From: Paenibacillus pectinilyticus | GTDB lineage: Bacteria > Bacillota > Bacilli > Paenibacillales > NBRC-103111 | Assembly: GCF_001700435.1 (NCBI RefSeq) | Contig: NZ_LYPC01000014.1 | Location: 310,001 to 374,000, forward strand | Direction of reading: 5' to 3' | DNA length: 64,000 nucleotides | Shown: positions 16,577 through 25,794 of the stretch, piece after piece | Layout: the number at the start of each line of letters is the position of its first letter | Position numbering within the stretch: the stretch's first letter is position 1 | The notes under the pieces: model-generated | Seen by the model: the letters and a program-made list of their open reading frames with translations, nothing else | Database searches by the model: none | Told to the model about the DNA's origin: nothing | Position numbers and translations under genes: made by a program

Positions 16577-18322
16577 ATGAGATTTCGGATTAGCAGTCTT
16601 ACTTTTAAGTTGTTTATTATTTGCTTTGTGTTCGTGTTTGGCTCAGTACTATTGTTGAGTCAGCTTTCCTACCGATTTGTACAAAATGAAGTCAGAGCGA
16701 ATAATGATTTCTTTATAAAACAAATGTTAACTAAAGTAGATCAATACATCAACTTAAGCTTCTCTTCGCTGCAAACGATCTTATTTGCCATCGATTCTTC
16801 CTATGAGCCTGGAGCAGAGCAGTTGGAATCGTTAAAGCCAGAGCTGCAGCAGCTTTTTGAATTGAATTTAAATTTGGTCAGGAATATCTACGTCATCAAA
16901 CAGGATACTTCTATTATCGGGGGAAGTCCGCTAACACCGGCTTTCGATGAACCCAATGAACAACGAATTGGCCTTCAGCAGGAAGCGATATCGAATAAAT
17001 TTAGTACCCTAACGAGCCAACCTTACTTTTCCAAGCAGTCTGGCTGGACAGTGACAATGGAAAAATATTTACATAACTCGAATCCCGCAGCGGTCATCGC
17101 ACTGGATATGGATTTGAATTCAATTAATAATACACTGCTTCAAATCAATCGAGATGATTTAATTAATTTAGTGATTGTCGATGCCAAGGGTACTGTGATT
17201 GCAGGAAACTTAGGCGAAGCTGGGATTTTAAACAGGGTGGATCATACCTTTGAGCTGGGCGGAATTTCATCGAAAGAATTAGTGAGGTTAAATCGGACAT
17301 TTCAGTTTAAATCGGCAGATAATGAAAATTGGACAGCAACCCAATTACTCGGATCAAAATTCGGTTGGACCATCCTGTCATTAAATAGTGAATCGTTTAC
17401 ACAGAGATCCCTGCATAATCTGGAGAAGTATTTTATCCTGTTAGTAGCGATTGGGCTGCTGTTAAGTGCTATTGTTGCCGCTTTTGTTACCCGTTTAGTC
17501 CGAAAACCACTAGGATATCTCATGACGAAAATGAATTTAATCAAGCAAGGTTATTTGGATGTTCCTATTATAATGAATCGCAAGGATGAATTCGGTGAAC
17601 TGTCGCGGACGTTTGATATGATGATTAAGCAAATTAAAGAGCTACTTACAAATTTGCGCAGCAACAGGGAATTAAAACGAGAGTTGGAAATGCAGGTTCT
17701 GCAATCGCAGATAAATCCTCATTTTTTATACAATACATTAGGTTCTATAGGGAATGTTGTCAGGCTAGGGATGCATGATCAGGTGGATCCGATAATTGGC
17801 TCGCTAATTAAAATTCTTGAATATGGGATCGAGGATGTAACAGAGAAAGTAACGCTTCGCGAAGAATTATTGAATGTGCGTGATTATATTTTCATTCAGA
17901 ACATTAGATATAACCATACGTTTGAAGTGAAAGAAGAAATCGAAGAGGGACTGCTCGAATTTCCAGTATTCCGCATGTTACTGCAGCCGATTGTGGAGAA
18001 TAGTTTGTTTCATGGCTATAGCGGTGGTCGTCTGCAAGGAGAAATTTGGATAACAGCTTATAGGGAAGATGAACAAATTCGAATAGAAGTCAGAGATTAC
18101 GGTCAAGGGATAGACAATGATCAACGAAGTCAGCTTCTTCAACCAGGTACCCAAAAACGGCCAAATAAACGTAAACGGATTGGTTTGTATAATATCCATC
18201 AAAGAATACAGCTGAATTATGGTGAGAAATATGGCTTGGACATAGAAAGTGAAATCGGTAAGGGGACACTTATTCGAGCAACCTTTCCAAGTAAACAACC
18301 AGAAGGTGGGATATTGGAATGA
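16577..18322 (+). CDS. YesM-type sensor histidine kinase
   Basis: 581 residues. A first membrane helix covers about residues 9-28, then an extracytoplasmic sensor region to about 283, a second helix (ILLVAIGLLLSAIVAAFV), a HAMP linker, the His_kinase motif QSQINPHFLYNT with H382 as phosphorylation site, and an ATPase domain (LQPIVENSLFHG, DYGQGI, GLYNIHQRIQ). ATG 16577 has AGGGGG upstream; the frame is open back to 16454, inside the terminator region, so the longer form is unlikely. Its stop overlaps the response-regulator start by 4 nt (ATGA). Lying after an ABC operon, it probably senses that operon's glycan. Confidence 0.92.
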   Translation: MRFRISSLTFKLFIICFVFVFGSVLLLSQLSYRFVQNEVRANNDFFIKQMLTKVDQYINLSFSSLQTILFAIDSSYEPGAEQLESLKPELQQLFELNLNLVRNIYVIKQDTSIIGGSPLTPAFDEPNEQRIGLQQEAISNKFSTLTSQPYFSKQSGWTVTMEKYLHNSNPAAVIALDMDLNSINNTLLQINRDDLINLVIVDAKGTVIAGNLGEAGILNRVDHTFELGGISSKELVRLNRTFQFKSADNENWTATQLLGSKFGWTILSLNSESFTQRSLHNLEKYFILLVAIGLLLSAIVAAFVTRLVRKPLGYLMTKMNLIKQGYLDVPIIMNRKDEFGELSRTFDMMIKQIKELLTNLRSNRELKRELEMQVLQSQINPHFLYNTLGSIGNVVRLGMHDQVDPIIGSLIKILEYGIEDVTEKVTLREELLNVRDYIFIQNIRYNHTFEVKEEIEEGLLEFPVFRMLLQPIVENSLFHGYSGGRLQGEIWITAYREDEQIRIEVRDYGQGIDNDQRSQLLQPGTQKRPNKRKRIGLYNIHQRIQLNYGEKYGLDIESEIGKGTLIRATFPSKQPEGGILE

Positions 18323-19917
18323 GTATATATCGCTGTATGATTGTGGATGATGAAGATTTAATTATTCGGAGTCTGGAGCAATTTTTTCAACCTCATGCGG
18401 ATCGGTATGTGCTTGTTGGAAAGGCATATTCAGGCAAGGAGGGGGTTGAATTGGCTCTCCAACTTAAACCGGATATTATTCTTACGGATATTGTTATGCC
18501 GGGCATGGATGGTATTGCCATGATTGAGACATTAAAAGCACAATTGCCAGCAACGGTTTTTATTATTTTGACGGCTTACTCTGATTTTGATTATGCGAAG
18601 CAAGCGATTCGGATGAATGTGAAGGATTACATTGTAAAAGTCCCGTTGTCGGAGCATGATATTTTTCAGGCTATGGATCGTGCAGCAGAAACGATTTGTG
18701 AGCTAAGGATTAAGGATGCTGAACTGCGTAAACTGAACACGTCACGCTTGGAAAATATCCATCGCTTCCGCAGGCAAATCTTCAATGAGCTCTTTCAAGG
18801 GGAGCTGCAGCCATCTCAACTGCATCGTTATAGTGATGATCTAAATATTAAACCGGACTTAGAAGGCTATAGCTGTTTCGTGATGGTATTTAATGATTAT
18901 CAAGGATTTAAGCGACAATATTCACAAGCGGATCAAGGAATAATTCGATATGGTATGCTGAATATTGCGGAAGAAACCATTAAGATGAAAGCTCAGGGGT
19001 TTGTTGTGGAAATGAAGGACAATCAGCTGTTAGGGGTTGTGAAAATCTCTTCAAAATTACATGCAAGCCAATTGGATTTACAATGCATGGAGCTAGGGCA
19101 GGAATTGATTGCGAATATCCAGAAATTTATGAAGCAAACCGTCAACGTTGGCGTGAGTGGCTTTTTCGAAGGATGGAGTACGTTGCAAAAGGCTTATTCA
19201 GATGCAACTGCCATGCTGCGGGATGTTTATTATTATGGTGGAGAGGGGTATGTGTTTACTGCGGCACAGCATTTGGCAAATAAACCTGGCAATGAAATTC
19301 AGGTGAGGGAATGGTTCAATGAAATTTTGCTTAAGCTTACCCCTGAAGCAAAGCTTGAAGATTTCCAAGGAGCATTTCGTCGCATCTCATCCTTTGCTTT
19401 TAATGGCCGTATACCCAAAGAAATCATGACCTTGTTGATGGACGAATTTCTAGATAATGTGAAACGAACGGTGCAGGTGTGGAAGGTCGCTATACCTCAA
19501 ACTGCTACTCAACATGTAGAGTCAATGAAATTCAATGAGCAGTGGGAAGCTATGAAGCTGTATATTGAGACGTGTTTGCTGCAGCGCCATGCTTCTGCCA
19601 AGCCTGAGATCACCAAAGCGAAACAATATATAGAGAAACATATTGCAGAGAGACTGACGTTAGATGATGTTGCGGAATACGTGAATTTAGCACCCCATTA
19701 CTTCAGTACCTTATTTAAAAAAGTAGAAAATGAAAACTTTATTGATTACGTCAATCGTCGCAAAATTGAAAAGGCAGTTGCCTTACTCAAGGAGAAAGAC
19801 TACTCAAATCTACAGCTCAGTAGTTTGGTAGGAATTCAGAATGAAAGGTATTTTTGTACACTGTTCAAACATTACTTCGGATTGCCGCCGCAGAAGTTTC
19901 GCAAAACTTTTTTGTGA
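18319..19917 (+). CDS. YesN-type response regulator with AraC output domain
   Basis: 532 residues. The receiver domain (residues about 4-120) has D10, D11 and phospho-acceptor D57 in ILTDIVMPGMDG; T84 and K106 positions are filled by LTAYSDF and YIVKVPL. A long middle region follows. Two AraC helix-turn-helix motifs occupy about residues 432-530 (LTLDDVAEYVNLAPHYFSTLFKK, LSSLVGIQNERYFCTLFKHYFG). It is translationally coupled to the kinase. Targets are probably the ABC operon upstream and perhaps the GH16 gene downstream. Confidence 0.92.
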   Translation: MSIYRCMIVDDEDLIIRSLEQFFQPHADRYVLVGKAYSGKEGVELALQLKPDIILTDIVMPGMDGIAMIETLKAQLPATVFIILTAYSDFDYAKQAIRMNVKDYIVKVPLSEHDIFQAMDRAAETICELRIKDAELRKLNTSRLENIHRFRRQIFNELFQGELQPSQLHRYSDDLNIKPDLEGYSCFVMVFNDYQGFKRQYSQADQGIIRYGMLNIAEETIKMKAQGFVVEMKDNQLLGVVKISSKLHASQLDLQCMELGQELIANIQKFMKQTVNVGVSGFFEGWSTLQKAYSDATAMLRDVYYYGGEGYVFTAAQHLANKPGNEIQVREWFNEILLKLTPEAKLEDFQGAFRRISSFAFNGRIPKEIMTLLMDEFLDNVKRTVQVWKVAIPQTATQHVESMKFNEQWEAMKLYIETCLLQRHASAKPEITKAKQYIEKHIAERLTLDDVAEYVNLAPHYFSTLFKKVENENFIDYVNRRKIEKAVALLKEKDYSNLQLSSLVGIQNERYFCTLFKHYFGLPPQKFRKTFL

Positions 19918-19972
19918 AATAGCGTGGGTTTACAATGCTGTTGTTTATATATTAGAGAAAGTCCTTAATATA

Positions 19973-20002
19973 TTGAAATTTGGGTTCAAATATTCATGAT
20001 AC
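19973..20002 (+). promoter_or_regulatory. Predicted promoter of the GH16 gene
   Basis: TTGAAA, 18 nt, TGATAC, followed 9 nt later by a cre-like site. Confidence 0.4.
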
Positions 20003-20010
20003 ACTCTTTA

Positions 20011-20025
20011 AGGTAAGCGCTTGCA
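20011..20025 (+). promoter_or_regulatory. cre-like CcpA site before GH16 gene
   Basis: AGGTAAGCGCTTGCA fits WTGNAANCGNWNNCW with one mismatch (G for T at position 2). Its place downstream of the predicted -10 fits catabolite repression by blocking elongation. Confidence 0.5.
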
Positions 20026-20052
20026 ATTAAAATGAAGCAAAAGGGAGAGTGT

Positions 20053-21897
20053 ATGATGAGATTGGGAAAAGTATTAGGATTCTTTGGGTTCGGTGCTTTG
20101 CTGGTTACTGCGTTGACACTGACTGCAGGAAACCGTGCAGATGCGTCAGCGCCAGCAGGCTATAGTCTGGTATGGCAGGAGGACTTTAATGGAAGCAGTT
20201 TAAATGAAGATGAGTGGAACTATAGGCAAAACTCATTAACCGACGAGGGAAATGTATCTGTATCTGGAGGTGTTTTACAGCTAGATATGACACGCACGGC
20301 CACTGGATTCAGAGGTGCCGGTATCACGTCTAAGCGGACTTTTGGCTATGGGTATTATGAGATCAATGCCAAATGGGATTTTGTCGAAGGTTTCCATCCC
20401 TCTGCATGGACACAGATCTGGGATGGTCAGCTGCCTAAGCCTAATAATGATGCCGATGCTACCGAAATAGATTTATTCGAGCAGCAGGCTGATGGTAACA
20501 TTAACGCGGGCTATTTCAATTGGCATTCGAATGCCGGTGCAGACACGTTTTCATACGCTTCCCCGAGAGTAGGTTACACCGGAGATTACTCGCTGAATTA
20601 TCATACATATGGAGTTGACTATACATCAACTTACATGGCTTTTTATAAAGATGGTGTGAAAGCCGGTCAAATCGATTATTCAGGTACCACTGCAAATAAA
20701 AATTCACCCATGGTATTCTATTTGTCTACGATCGTTTATGGTTCTCCTGATCCATCTCAACCAACAGGATATGTATACGGCAAATATTACGTAGATAATT
20801 TTAAATACTACAGTACAACTGGGACTGTGCCGGTAACTAGCCCGGCAGCACCTGCAGTACATAATCCGCTACGCAGTGATAACTTCGAGATCGGTGCATA
20901 CAAATGGAATCTGCTTTCGGGCTCATGGAGTACAATTATAGACGGAAGCAAAGTATTGAATACGTCTACTACCAGCGGGGAGTCTGTCGCGCTCTATAGT
21001 GACTATCCAGTGTCATCGTCAACTTGGTCCGATAGTTCTGTGCAAGCTAAGTTAAAACTGTTAGGAACTACAGGGAGTGCTGGCGTTATTGGTCGTTACC
21101 AGAACGGGGATTATTATTACTTAAGACTCAATCCAACAAACAATAGCGTGGAGCTGCTGAAGGTGAAAAGCAGTGTAAGTACGATCTTATCCAGCGTTGC
21201 CTTCCCGGTTTCTACTGGAACGTATTATGGGTTGAAACTGTACATGAACGGCTCAACACTGAAAGGCTACGTGAATGGCGTGGAGCTGGTATCAGGATTC
21301 GACGAAGATTTTACCTTGGGTTCTTCTGGTGTCAAATCGTATAATGTAAGCTTCAGTGCGGATGACTTTCTAGCCACGAGGGTCATGTATAGTGATGATT
21401 TGAACGCTGGTAATGCGGACAAATGGTCACCCATCAACGGGTCTTGGTCAGTTATTAGCGATGGGACATCGGTGTTAAAGAATGCGGTTGCCACTGGGGA
21501 AGCGCTTGCTTACGCGAACAGTGCGAAATATGCGAACGCATGGGTATCGGCCAACATCAAGTTGCATACGACAGGTGGCTACGCGAGTGTGATAGGGCGG
21601 TATACAGACATTAATAATTTCTATATGTTGCGACTTGATAAAGCCGCGGGCAAACTGTTCATTAGTAAGAAAGGTGGCGGATCCGTAACGGATTTGGCAT
21701 CTGTAACGTTGAGCATCAATACGAATCAATGGTATCGACTAGAGCTTTCGATGGTTGGTGGTGTGTTGAAGGGTTACCTGGATGGGGAAGAGAAATTAAG
21801 CTATTCGGATGCAAGCCCACTTCCAGCAGGACGGGTGGGTGTTCGAGGTTATGGGGAAAGCTTCTCTGTAGACAATCTGTATGTGGAAGCAAGATAA
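20053..21897 (+). CDS. Secreted GH16 beta-glucanase-type enzyme with two C-terminal LamG/DUF1080-like modules
   Basis: 614 residues. Signal peptide about 1-32. The GH16 domain (about 38-255) has the catalytic motif EIDLFE with E138 nucleophile, D140 and E143 acid/base. The extended EIDxFE form (no insertion) is typical of lichenase/laminarinase-type members. Residues about 275-435 and 440-614 are two related concanavalin-like modules (DNFEIGAYKWNLLSGSW... and DDLNAGNADKWSPINGSW..., each with VIGRYxxxxxYYLRL-like strands). The start at 20053 (or 20056) has GGGAGAG at good spacing; the upstream ATG 20032 has none. Likely controlled by CcpA. Exact substrate (mixed-linkage glucan, laminarin, galactan or xyloglucan) is open. 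Confidence 0.85.
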   Translation: MMRLGKVLGFFGFGALLVTALTLTAGNRADASAPAGYSLVWQEDFNGSSLNEDEWNYRQNSLTDEGNVSVSGGVLQLDMTRTATGFRGAGITSKRTFGYGYYEINAKWDFVEGFHPSAWTQIWDGQLPKPNNDADATEIDLFEQQADGNINAGYFNWHSNAGADTFSYASPRVGYTGDYSLNYHTYGVDYTSTYMAFYKDGVKAGQIDYSGTTANKNSPMVFYLSTIVYGSPDPSQPTGYVYGKYYVDNFKYYSTTGTVPVTSPAAPAVHNPLRSDNFEIGAYKWNLLSGSWSTIIDGSKVLNTSTTSGESVALYSDYPVSSSTWSDSSVQAKLKLLGTTGSAGVIGRYQNGDYYYLRLNPTNNSVELLKVKSSVSTILSSVAFPVSTGTYYGLKLYMNGSTLKGYVNGVELVSGFDEDFTLGSSGVKSYNVSFSADDFLATRVMYSDDLNAGNADKWSPINGSWSVISDGTSVLKNAVATGEALAYANSAKYANAWVSANIKLHTTGGYASVIGRYTDINNFYMLRLDKAAGKLFISKKGGGSVTDLASVTLSINTNQWYRLELSMVGGVLKGYLDGEEKLSYSDASPLPAGRVGVRGYGESFSVDNLYVEAR

Positions 21898-21922
21898 TTG
21901 ATTTCTTCTAATAGTGTATAAG

Positions 21923-21957
21923 AAGCCCTGCTGGAAAAAATCCGAGTAGGGCTTTTC
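21923..21957 (+). terminator. Terminator after GH16 gene
   Basis: AAGCCCTGCT / AGTAGGGCTT stem (one G-U pair) with a 12-nt A-rich loop, then TTCCCTT. It also faces the end of araR on the other strand. Confidence 0.75.
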
Positions 21958-21987
21958 CCTTATAGACAGTGTGATTACAATCCGTGA

Positions 21988-23079
21988 CTATTCCACTTCG
22001 ATTACTTTTACAGTCTCACCCTCAATTAATACGGGCTGGTAGTAGGTGTTGGTAGGCAAGTCTTTTTTGCCTTGCAAATTCTTAATGACCCAGTCCGCAG
22101 CGTCACGTCCCATTTGTTCTTGAGGGTGGGTTAGCGTCGTTAGTTTGATATTAGCGTTCTTGGCGATATAGGAATTGTCCTGGCCAATGATGGATAGCTC
22201 ATCTGGAATGGAGATACCCAGTTTTCTGCAAACATGTACGACTTCTAACCCTACCTCGTCGTTATAACAGACAAGTGCAGTCAGGTCATCTCGGTTATCG
22301 TTCAAATACATTTCTAAGTTAGCGGACAAGTTAGACTTCGTCGCCGTATCGAAAGAAAGCACATGCTCTTGCTGGAACCGTAATTTAGCTTCCCCAAGTG
22401 CCTTAATAAATCCTTTCAGTCTGAACTTCCCTTGCAAATCATCCATTTTCGCGATGATACCGATATGAGTATGACCTTTGGAAATCAGTTCTCGAGTTGC
22501 TAGATAACTGGACTGTACGTCATCCAGACAGAAGAAGGGAACTTCCAATTCTTCATAATAGGCATTAATCATCGTGAAAGGAACCTCCTGCTCTTTAAAA
22601 GACAGGTAGTAAGCGATATTGGGGTTGTAAACATTGCTTCTGGTAGGTTCTATAATCAGTCCATCCACGCCATAGGAAAGCATCATTTCTAATGCTTTTT
22701 TTTCCTGCGAGATATCGTTATTTGTACTGGCTAACAGCAAGGAATAGTTATCTTCATTTAATCGGCTTTCAATACCCCGAATAATGGAGGGGAAAATGTA
22801 ATCCGAGATATAGGTCGTGATGACGCCAATTGTTCTATTCGTGGTTTTCCCACTCGTTCTGGACCGGTATTGAGTGCTGACGTACGTGCCGGATCCTTTC
22901 TCGCTTCTTAGGAAACCCTCGTTCGATAAATCCAGAATAGCCTTCCTAATCGTCTGCCGGCTAACATTATACTCCTCCTGCAAAGCGAATTCCGAAGGGA
23001 TTTTCTCTCCTGCTTTGTATGTTCCCGACAGGATATGGCTTTTGAGATCATCTAAGATGATTTGGTACTTTGGCTTCAT
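21988..23079 (-). CDS. araR: Arabinose repressor AraR (GntR N-terminus, LacI-type sugar domain)
   Basis: 363 residues, almost the same length as Bacillus AraR. Residues 1-70 are a GntR winged helix (MKPKYQIILDDLKSHIL, VSRQTIRKAILDLSNEGFL, GSGTYVS), then a LacI/PurR-type periplasmic-binding domain (GVITTYISDYIFPSIIRGIE, GYDGLIIEPT-like GVDGLIIEPT, GTIGIIGQDNS-like SIIGQDNSYIAK). The MKPKYQ start has AAGTGGA about 5 nt upstream; two Met codons lie 18-21 nt further out. It faces the arabinose operon, and AraR-type palindromes lie beside both promoters. Arabinose would release it from DNA. Confidence 0.93.
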   Translation of the reverse strand: MKPKYQIILDDLKSHILSGTYKAGEKIPSEFALQEEYNVSRQTIRKAILDLSNEGFLRSEKGSGTYVSTQYRSRTSGKTTNRTIGVITTYISDYIFPSIIRGIESRLNEDNYSLLLASTNNDISQEKKALEMMLSYGVDGLIIEPTRSNVYNPNIAYYLSFKEQEVPFTMINAYYEELEVPFFCLDDVQSSYLATRELISKGHTHIGIIAKMDDLQGKFRLKGFIKALGEAKLRFQQEHVLSFDTATKSNLSANLEMYLNDNRDDLTALVCYNDEVGLEVVHVCRKLGISIPDELSIIGQDNSYIAKNANIKLTTLTHPQEQMGRDAADWVIKNLQGKKDLPTNTYYQPVLIEGETVKVIEVE

Positions 23080-23111
23080 GAAATCCACTTCTTTCATCAT
23101 TTTTCATTAAG

Positions 23112-23123
23112 ATGTACGTACAT
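23112..23123. promoter_or_regulatory. AraR operator at the araR promoter
   Basis: Perfect palindrome ATGTACGTACAT, the core of the Bacillus AraR box, placed directly next to the predicted araR -10 hexamer. It predicts autorepression. Confidence 0.8.
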
Positions 23124-23151
23124 ATTCTAACATAATTTGCTTGGAATGCAA
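23124..23151 (-). promoter_or_regulatory. Predicted araR promoter
   Basis: On the minus strand TTGCAT, 16 nt, TAGAAT, located 45-72 nt before the araR start codon. Confidence 0.55.
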
Positions 23152-23273
23152 ATGAAGTCATAACTATTTATGATCTTAATGGTACAACTTCTATAAATAA
23201 AGTGATGAATGAGGAGTGACGTGGTGATAGGGAGTGGGATTGTAGATTATGTCAGTATAACTAACGGATATTA

Positions 23274-23302
23274 TTGACAAATGTACGTACAGAAAATATA
23301 CT
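23274..23302 (+). promoter_or_regulatory. Promoter of the arabinose operon
   Basis: Consensus TTGACA, exactly 17 nt, TATACT. The spacer holds an AraR box. The operon start codon lies 130 nt downstream, leaving a long leader with a cre-like element. Confidence 0.8.
23280..23291. promoter_or_regulatory. AraR operator inside the ara promoter spacer
   Basis: AATGTACGTACA, sharing the ATGTACGTAC core with the araR-proximal site 169 nt away. A repressor bound here would cover both the -35 and -10 elements; two sites also allow looping. Confidence 0.8.
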
Positions 23303-23316
23303 GAGATTATCAATTT

Positions 23317-23331
23317 AAGTAAGCGCCTTCT
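23317..23331 (+). promoter_or_regulatory. Weak cre-like site in the ara leader
   Basis: AAGTAAGCGCCTTCT fits WTGNAANCGNWNNCW with two mismatches, 15 nt after the -10. CcpA control of arabinose operons is well known in Bacillus, but this copy is degenerate. Confidence 0.35.
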
Positions 23332-23431
23332 TATGATCGACATCTTAAGCTTGTTCTTGAGTAACCGGTTCGATCGGAATTTGCAATTATAGGAACCAAT
23401 ATCGGTTGGGTTTAACAGAAAGGGGAAATTT

Positions 23432-25054
23432 GTGCTTATGAAGCAGTTAGACTTGAAAGAAGCAATTACCAAGGGTGAAACCTCGTTAGGTATTGAATTC
23501 GGATCTACGCGGATTAAAGCGGTGTTAATCGATCGTCGTTTCGAGACCATCGCATCAGGAAGCTATGAGTGGGAAAATCAGTTAAAAGACGGATATTGGA
23601 CATACAACCAGGAAGATATTCTTAAAGGGCTCCAAGCCGCTTATCGTGAAATGAAACAAGAGGTGGAAAGGAATTACGGGGCAACCCTCAGGACCGTGGG
23701 TTCGATCGGGTTTTCCGCAATGATGCACGGTTATTTGGCATTCGACAGTACGGGTAAGCTGCTAGTGCCGTTTCGGACTTGGCGCAACGCAACAACCGGC
23801 GCGGCTGCTAGGGAATTAACGGATTTGTTCCAATTTAATATCCCCGAGCGCTGGAGTATCGCTCATTTGTACCAAGCGATATTAAATCAAGAGGAACATG
23901 TGCCGCACATTAATTTCGTAACGACGCTGGCTGGATATATTCATTGGCTGCTGACTGGCAAAAAAGTGATCGGCATCGGAGATGCTTCCGGCATCTTTCC
24001 TATTGATGAAGCAAGCCGTAATTACCATCCATCGATGGTTAAGCAGTTCAATGAACTTATCGCAACCAATGGCTATACATGGAAGTTAGAAGATATTCTT
24101 CCTAAGGTATTTCTCTCCGGTGACCAAGCGGGTGAACTAACGGAGTTGGGAGCTGGCATTCTAGACCTGGACGAGGATCTACAGCCAGGGATTCTATTAT
24201 GTCCCCCAGAGGGTGATGCCGGCACTGGTATGGTTGCGACGAATAGCGTCAGGAAGCGTACGGGTAACATTTCCGTGGGCACTTCCATTTTTGCGATGAT
24301 AGTACTTGAGAAAGAATTATCCAAGGTTTATCCAGAGATCGATATGGTCACGACACCGAACGGGAGTCCGGTCGGCATGGTACATGCCAACAACTGTTCC
24401 AGCGATCTCAATGCCTGGATGGGATTGTTCCGAGAATTCTCTGAAGCCATGGGTTACGGCGTAGATGCAGGCGAATTATTTAGCGTGTTGTTGAATAAGG
24501 CATTGCAAGCCGACCCAGACGGCGGAGGTTTGCTTAGCTATGGTTATCTCTCGGGCGAGAATATTACGGGAATCGACAAAGGCCGGCCGTTGTTCGTTCG
24601 ATCGCCTGAAAGCAACTTTAATTTGGCTAATTTCATGCGAACGCACCTATTCACTGCTTTCGGAGCATTGAAGCTTGGAATGGACATTTTGACCGAAAGT
24701 GAACAAGTTGCTATTGATAGCATTTTGGCTCATGGCGGACTATTTAAGACTCCTATCGTCGGGCAAAAAATTCTAGCGGGTGCACTGAACGTACCGATCT
24801 CGGTTATGTCTACGGCCGGCGAAGGCGGAGCATGGGGCATGGCGCTTCTAGCTTCATATATGATCAATAAGGATCAAGAAGAGAGCTTGGATAACTTCCT
24901 TGAGCAGAAGGTCTTTAAAGAGGTCGAAGGACAGGAGATTGCACCGGATAGGGCGGATGTAAAAGGGTTCCAAGCTTTTATCCAACGATATCAAGCGGGG
25001 TTGGCCATCGAACAGGCCGCAGTAGACCATCTCGTAGAGAATGGGAGGGAATAA
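23432..25054 (+). CDS. FGGY-family carbohydrate kinase, probable L-ribulokinase (not classical AraB)
   Basis: 540 residues. The N-terminal FGGY domain opens with [16 protein letters not shown] (phosphate-binding loop) and has the substrate-side [12 protein letters not shown] motif; the C-terminal domain has [17 protein letters not shown] and the adenosine site AHGGLFKTP...[13 protein letters not shown]. It would phosphorylate L-ribulose to L-ribulose 5-phosphate between AraA and AraD. The sequence looks more like the xylulokinase-like kinase found with araD/araA in some Clostridium and Bacteroides (called AraK there) than classical AraB. GTG 23432 lies 6 nt after AAGGGG; ATG 23438 is the alternative. 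First gene of the ara operon, 2 nt before araD. Confidence 0.8.
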   Translation: MLMKQLDLKEAITKGETSLGIEFGSTRIKAVLIDRRFETIASGSYEWENQLKDGYWTYNQEDILKGLQAAYREMKQEVERNYGATLRTVGSIGFSAMMHGYLAFDSTGKLLVPFRTWRNATTGAAARELTDLFQFNIPERWSIAHLYQAILNQEEHVPHINFVTTLAGYIHWLLTGKKVIGIGDASGIFPIDEASRNYHPSMVKQFNELIATNGYTWKLEDILPKVFLSGDQAGELTELGAGILDLDEDLQPGILLCPPEGDAGTGMVATNSVRKRTGNISVGTSIFAMIVLEKELSKVYPEIDMVTTPNGSPVGMVHANNCSSDLNAWMGLFREFSEAMGYGVDAGELFSVLLNKALQADPDGGGLLSYGYLSGENITGIDKGRPLFVRSPESNFNLANFMRTHLFTAFGALKLGMDILTESEQVAIDSILAHGGLFKTPIVGQKILAGALNVPISVMSTAGEGGAWGMALLASYMINKDQEESLDNFLEQKVFKEVEGQEIAPDRADVKGFQAFIQRYQAGLAIEQAAVDHLVENGRE

Positions 25055-25056
25055 CG

Positions 25057-25752
25057 TTGTTAGAACAATTTAAAGAAGAGGTATATCATGCGAATCTGGA
25101 TTTGCCGAAGCACGGACTCGTGAAATTCACTTGGGGCAATGCTAGCGCCATCGATCGAGCAAGCGGCCTATTCGTAATCAAACCGAGCGGAGTTAGCTAT
25201 GAAAAGATGAAACCGAGCGACATGGTTGTCGTGGATCTCGACGGTAATGTGGTCGAGGGCGAGATGAGACCCTCCTCCGATACCGCGACTCACGCCGTGT
25301 TGTATAAACACTATCGGCAAATCGGCGGTATCGTGCATACCCATTCAACCTGGGCAACCATTTGGGCGCAAGCGGGACTGGATGTACCCGTTATGGGAAC
25401 GACGCATGCGGATACCTTCTACGGCGCCGTGCCATGTGCACGTTTCTTGAATCAAGCGGAGATTGACCGAGGGTACGAAGCGGAGACAGGCCGTGTCATC
25501 ATCGAAACGTTCGAGGAGCGCGGTCTGGATGTCATGGCAATTCCGGGGGTCCTGCTTCAGGGACACGCACCATTCACTTGGGGGAAAGACGTGAAATCGG
25601 CAGTCGTGAACAGCGTCGTGCTGGAGGAGGTTTGCAAGATGAATTTATATGCAAGGCAATTAAATCATTTTGCAAAAGAACTACCTCAAGGCATTCTGGA
25701 TAAACACTATCTTCGGAAACACGGGAAAGATGCCTACTACGGGCAGAAGTAA
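25057..25752 (+). CDS. araD: L-ribulose-5-phosphate 4-epimerase
   Basis: 231 residues, the same length as E. coli AraD. This class II aldolase-fold zinc enzyme converts L-ribulose 5-phosphate to D-xylulose 5-phosphate. Zinc ligands are H94 and H96 in IVHTHSTWATIW and H170 in LQGHAPF; the phosphate-binding SSDTATH and TWGNASA segments are intact. A TTG start follows the kinase stop by 2 nt, with GGGAGGGAA overlapping the kinase end, so translation is coupled. Confidence 0.96.
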   Translation: MLEQFKEEVYHANLDLPKHGLVKFTWGNASAIDRASGLFVIKPSGVSYEKMKPSDMVVVDLDGNVVEGEMRPSSDTATHAVLYKHYRQIGGIVHTHSTWATIWAQAGLDVPVMGTTHADTFYGAVPCARFLNQAEIDRGYEAETGRVIIETFEERGLDVMAIPGVLLQGHAPFTWGKDVKSAVVNSVVLEEVCKMNLYARQLNHFAKELPQGILDKHYLRKHGKDAYYGQK

Positions 25753-25794
25753 TAGCCTGACTCAATATTAATGATAGAAAAGAGGATGATTTAG

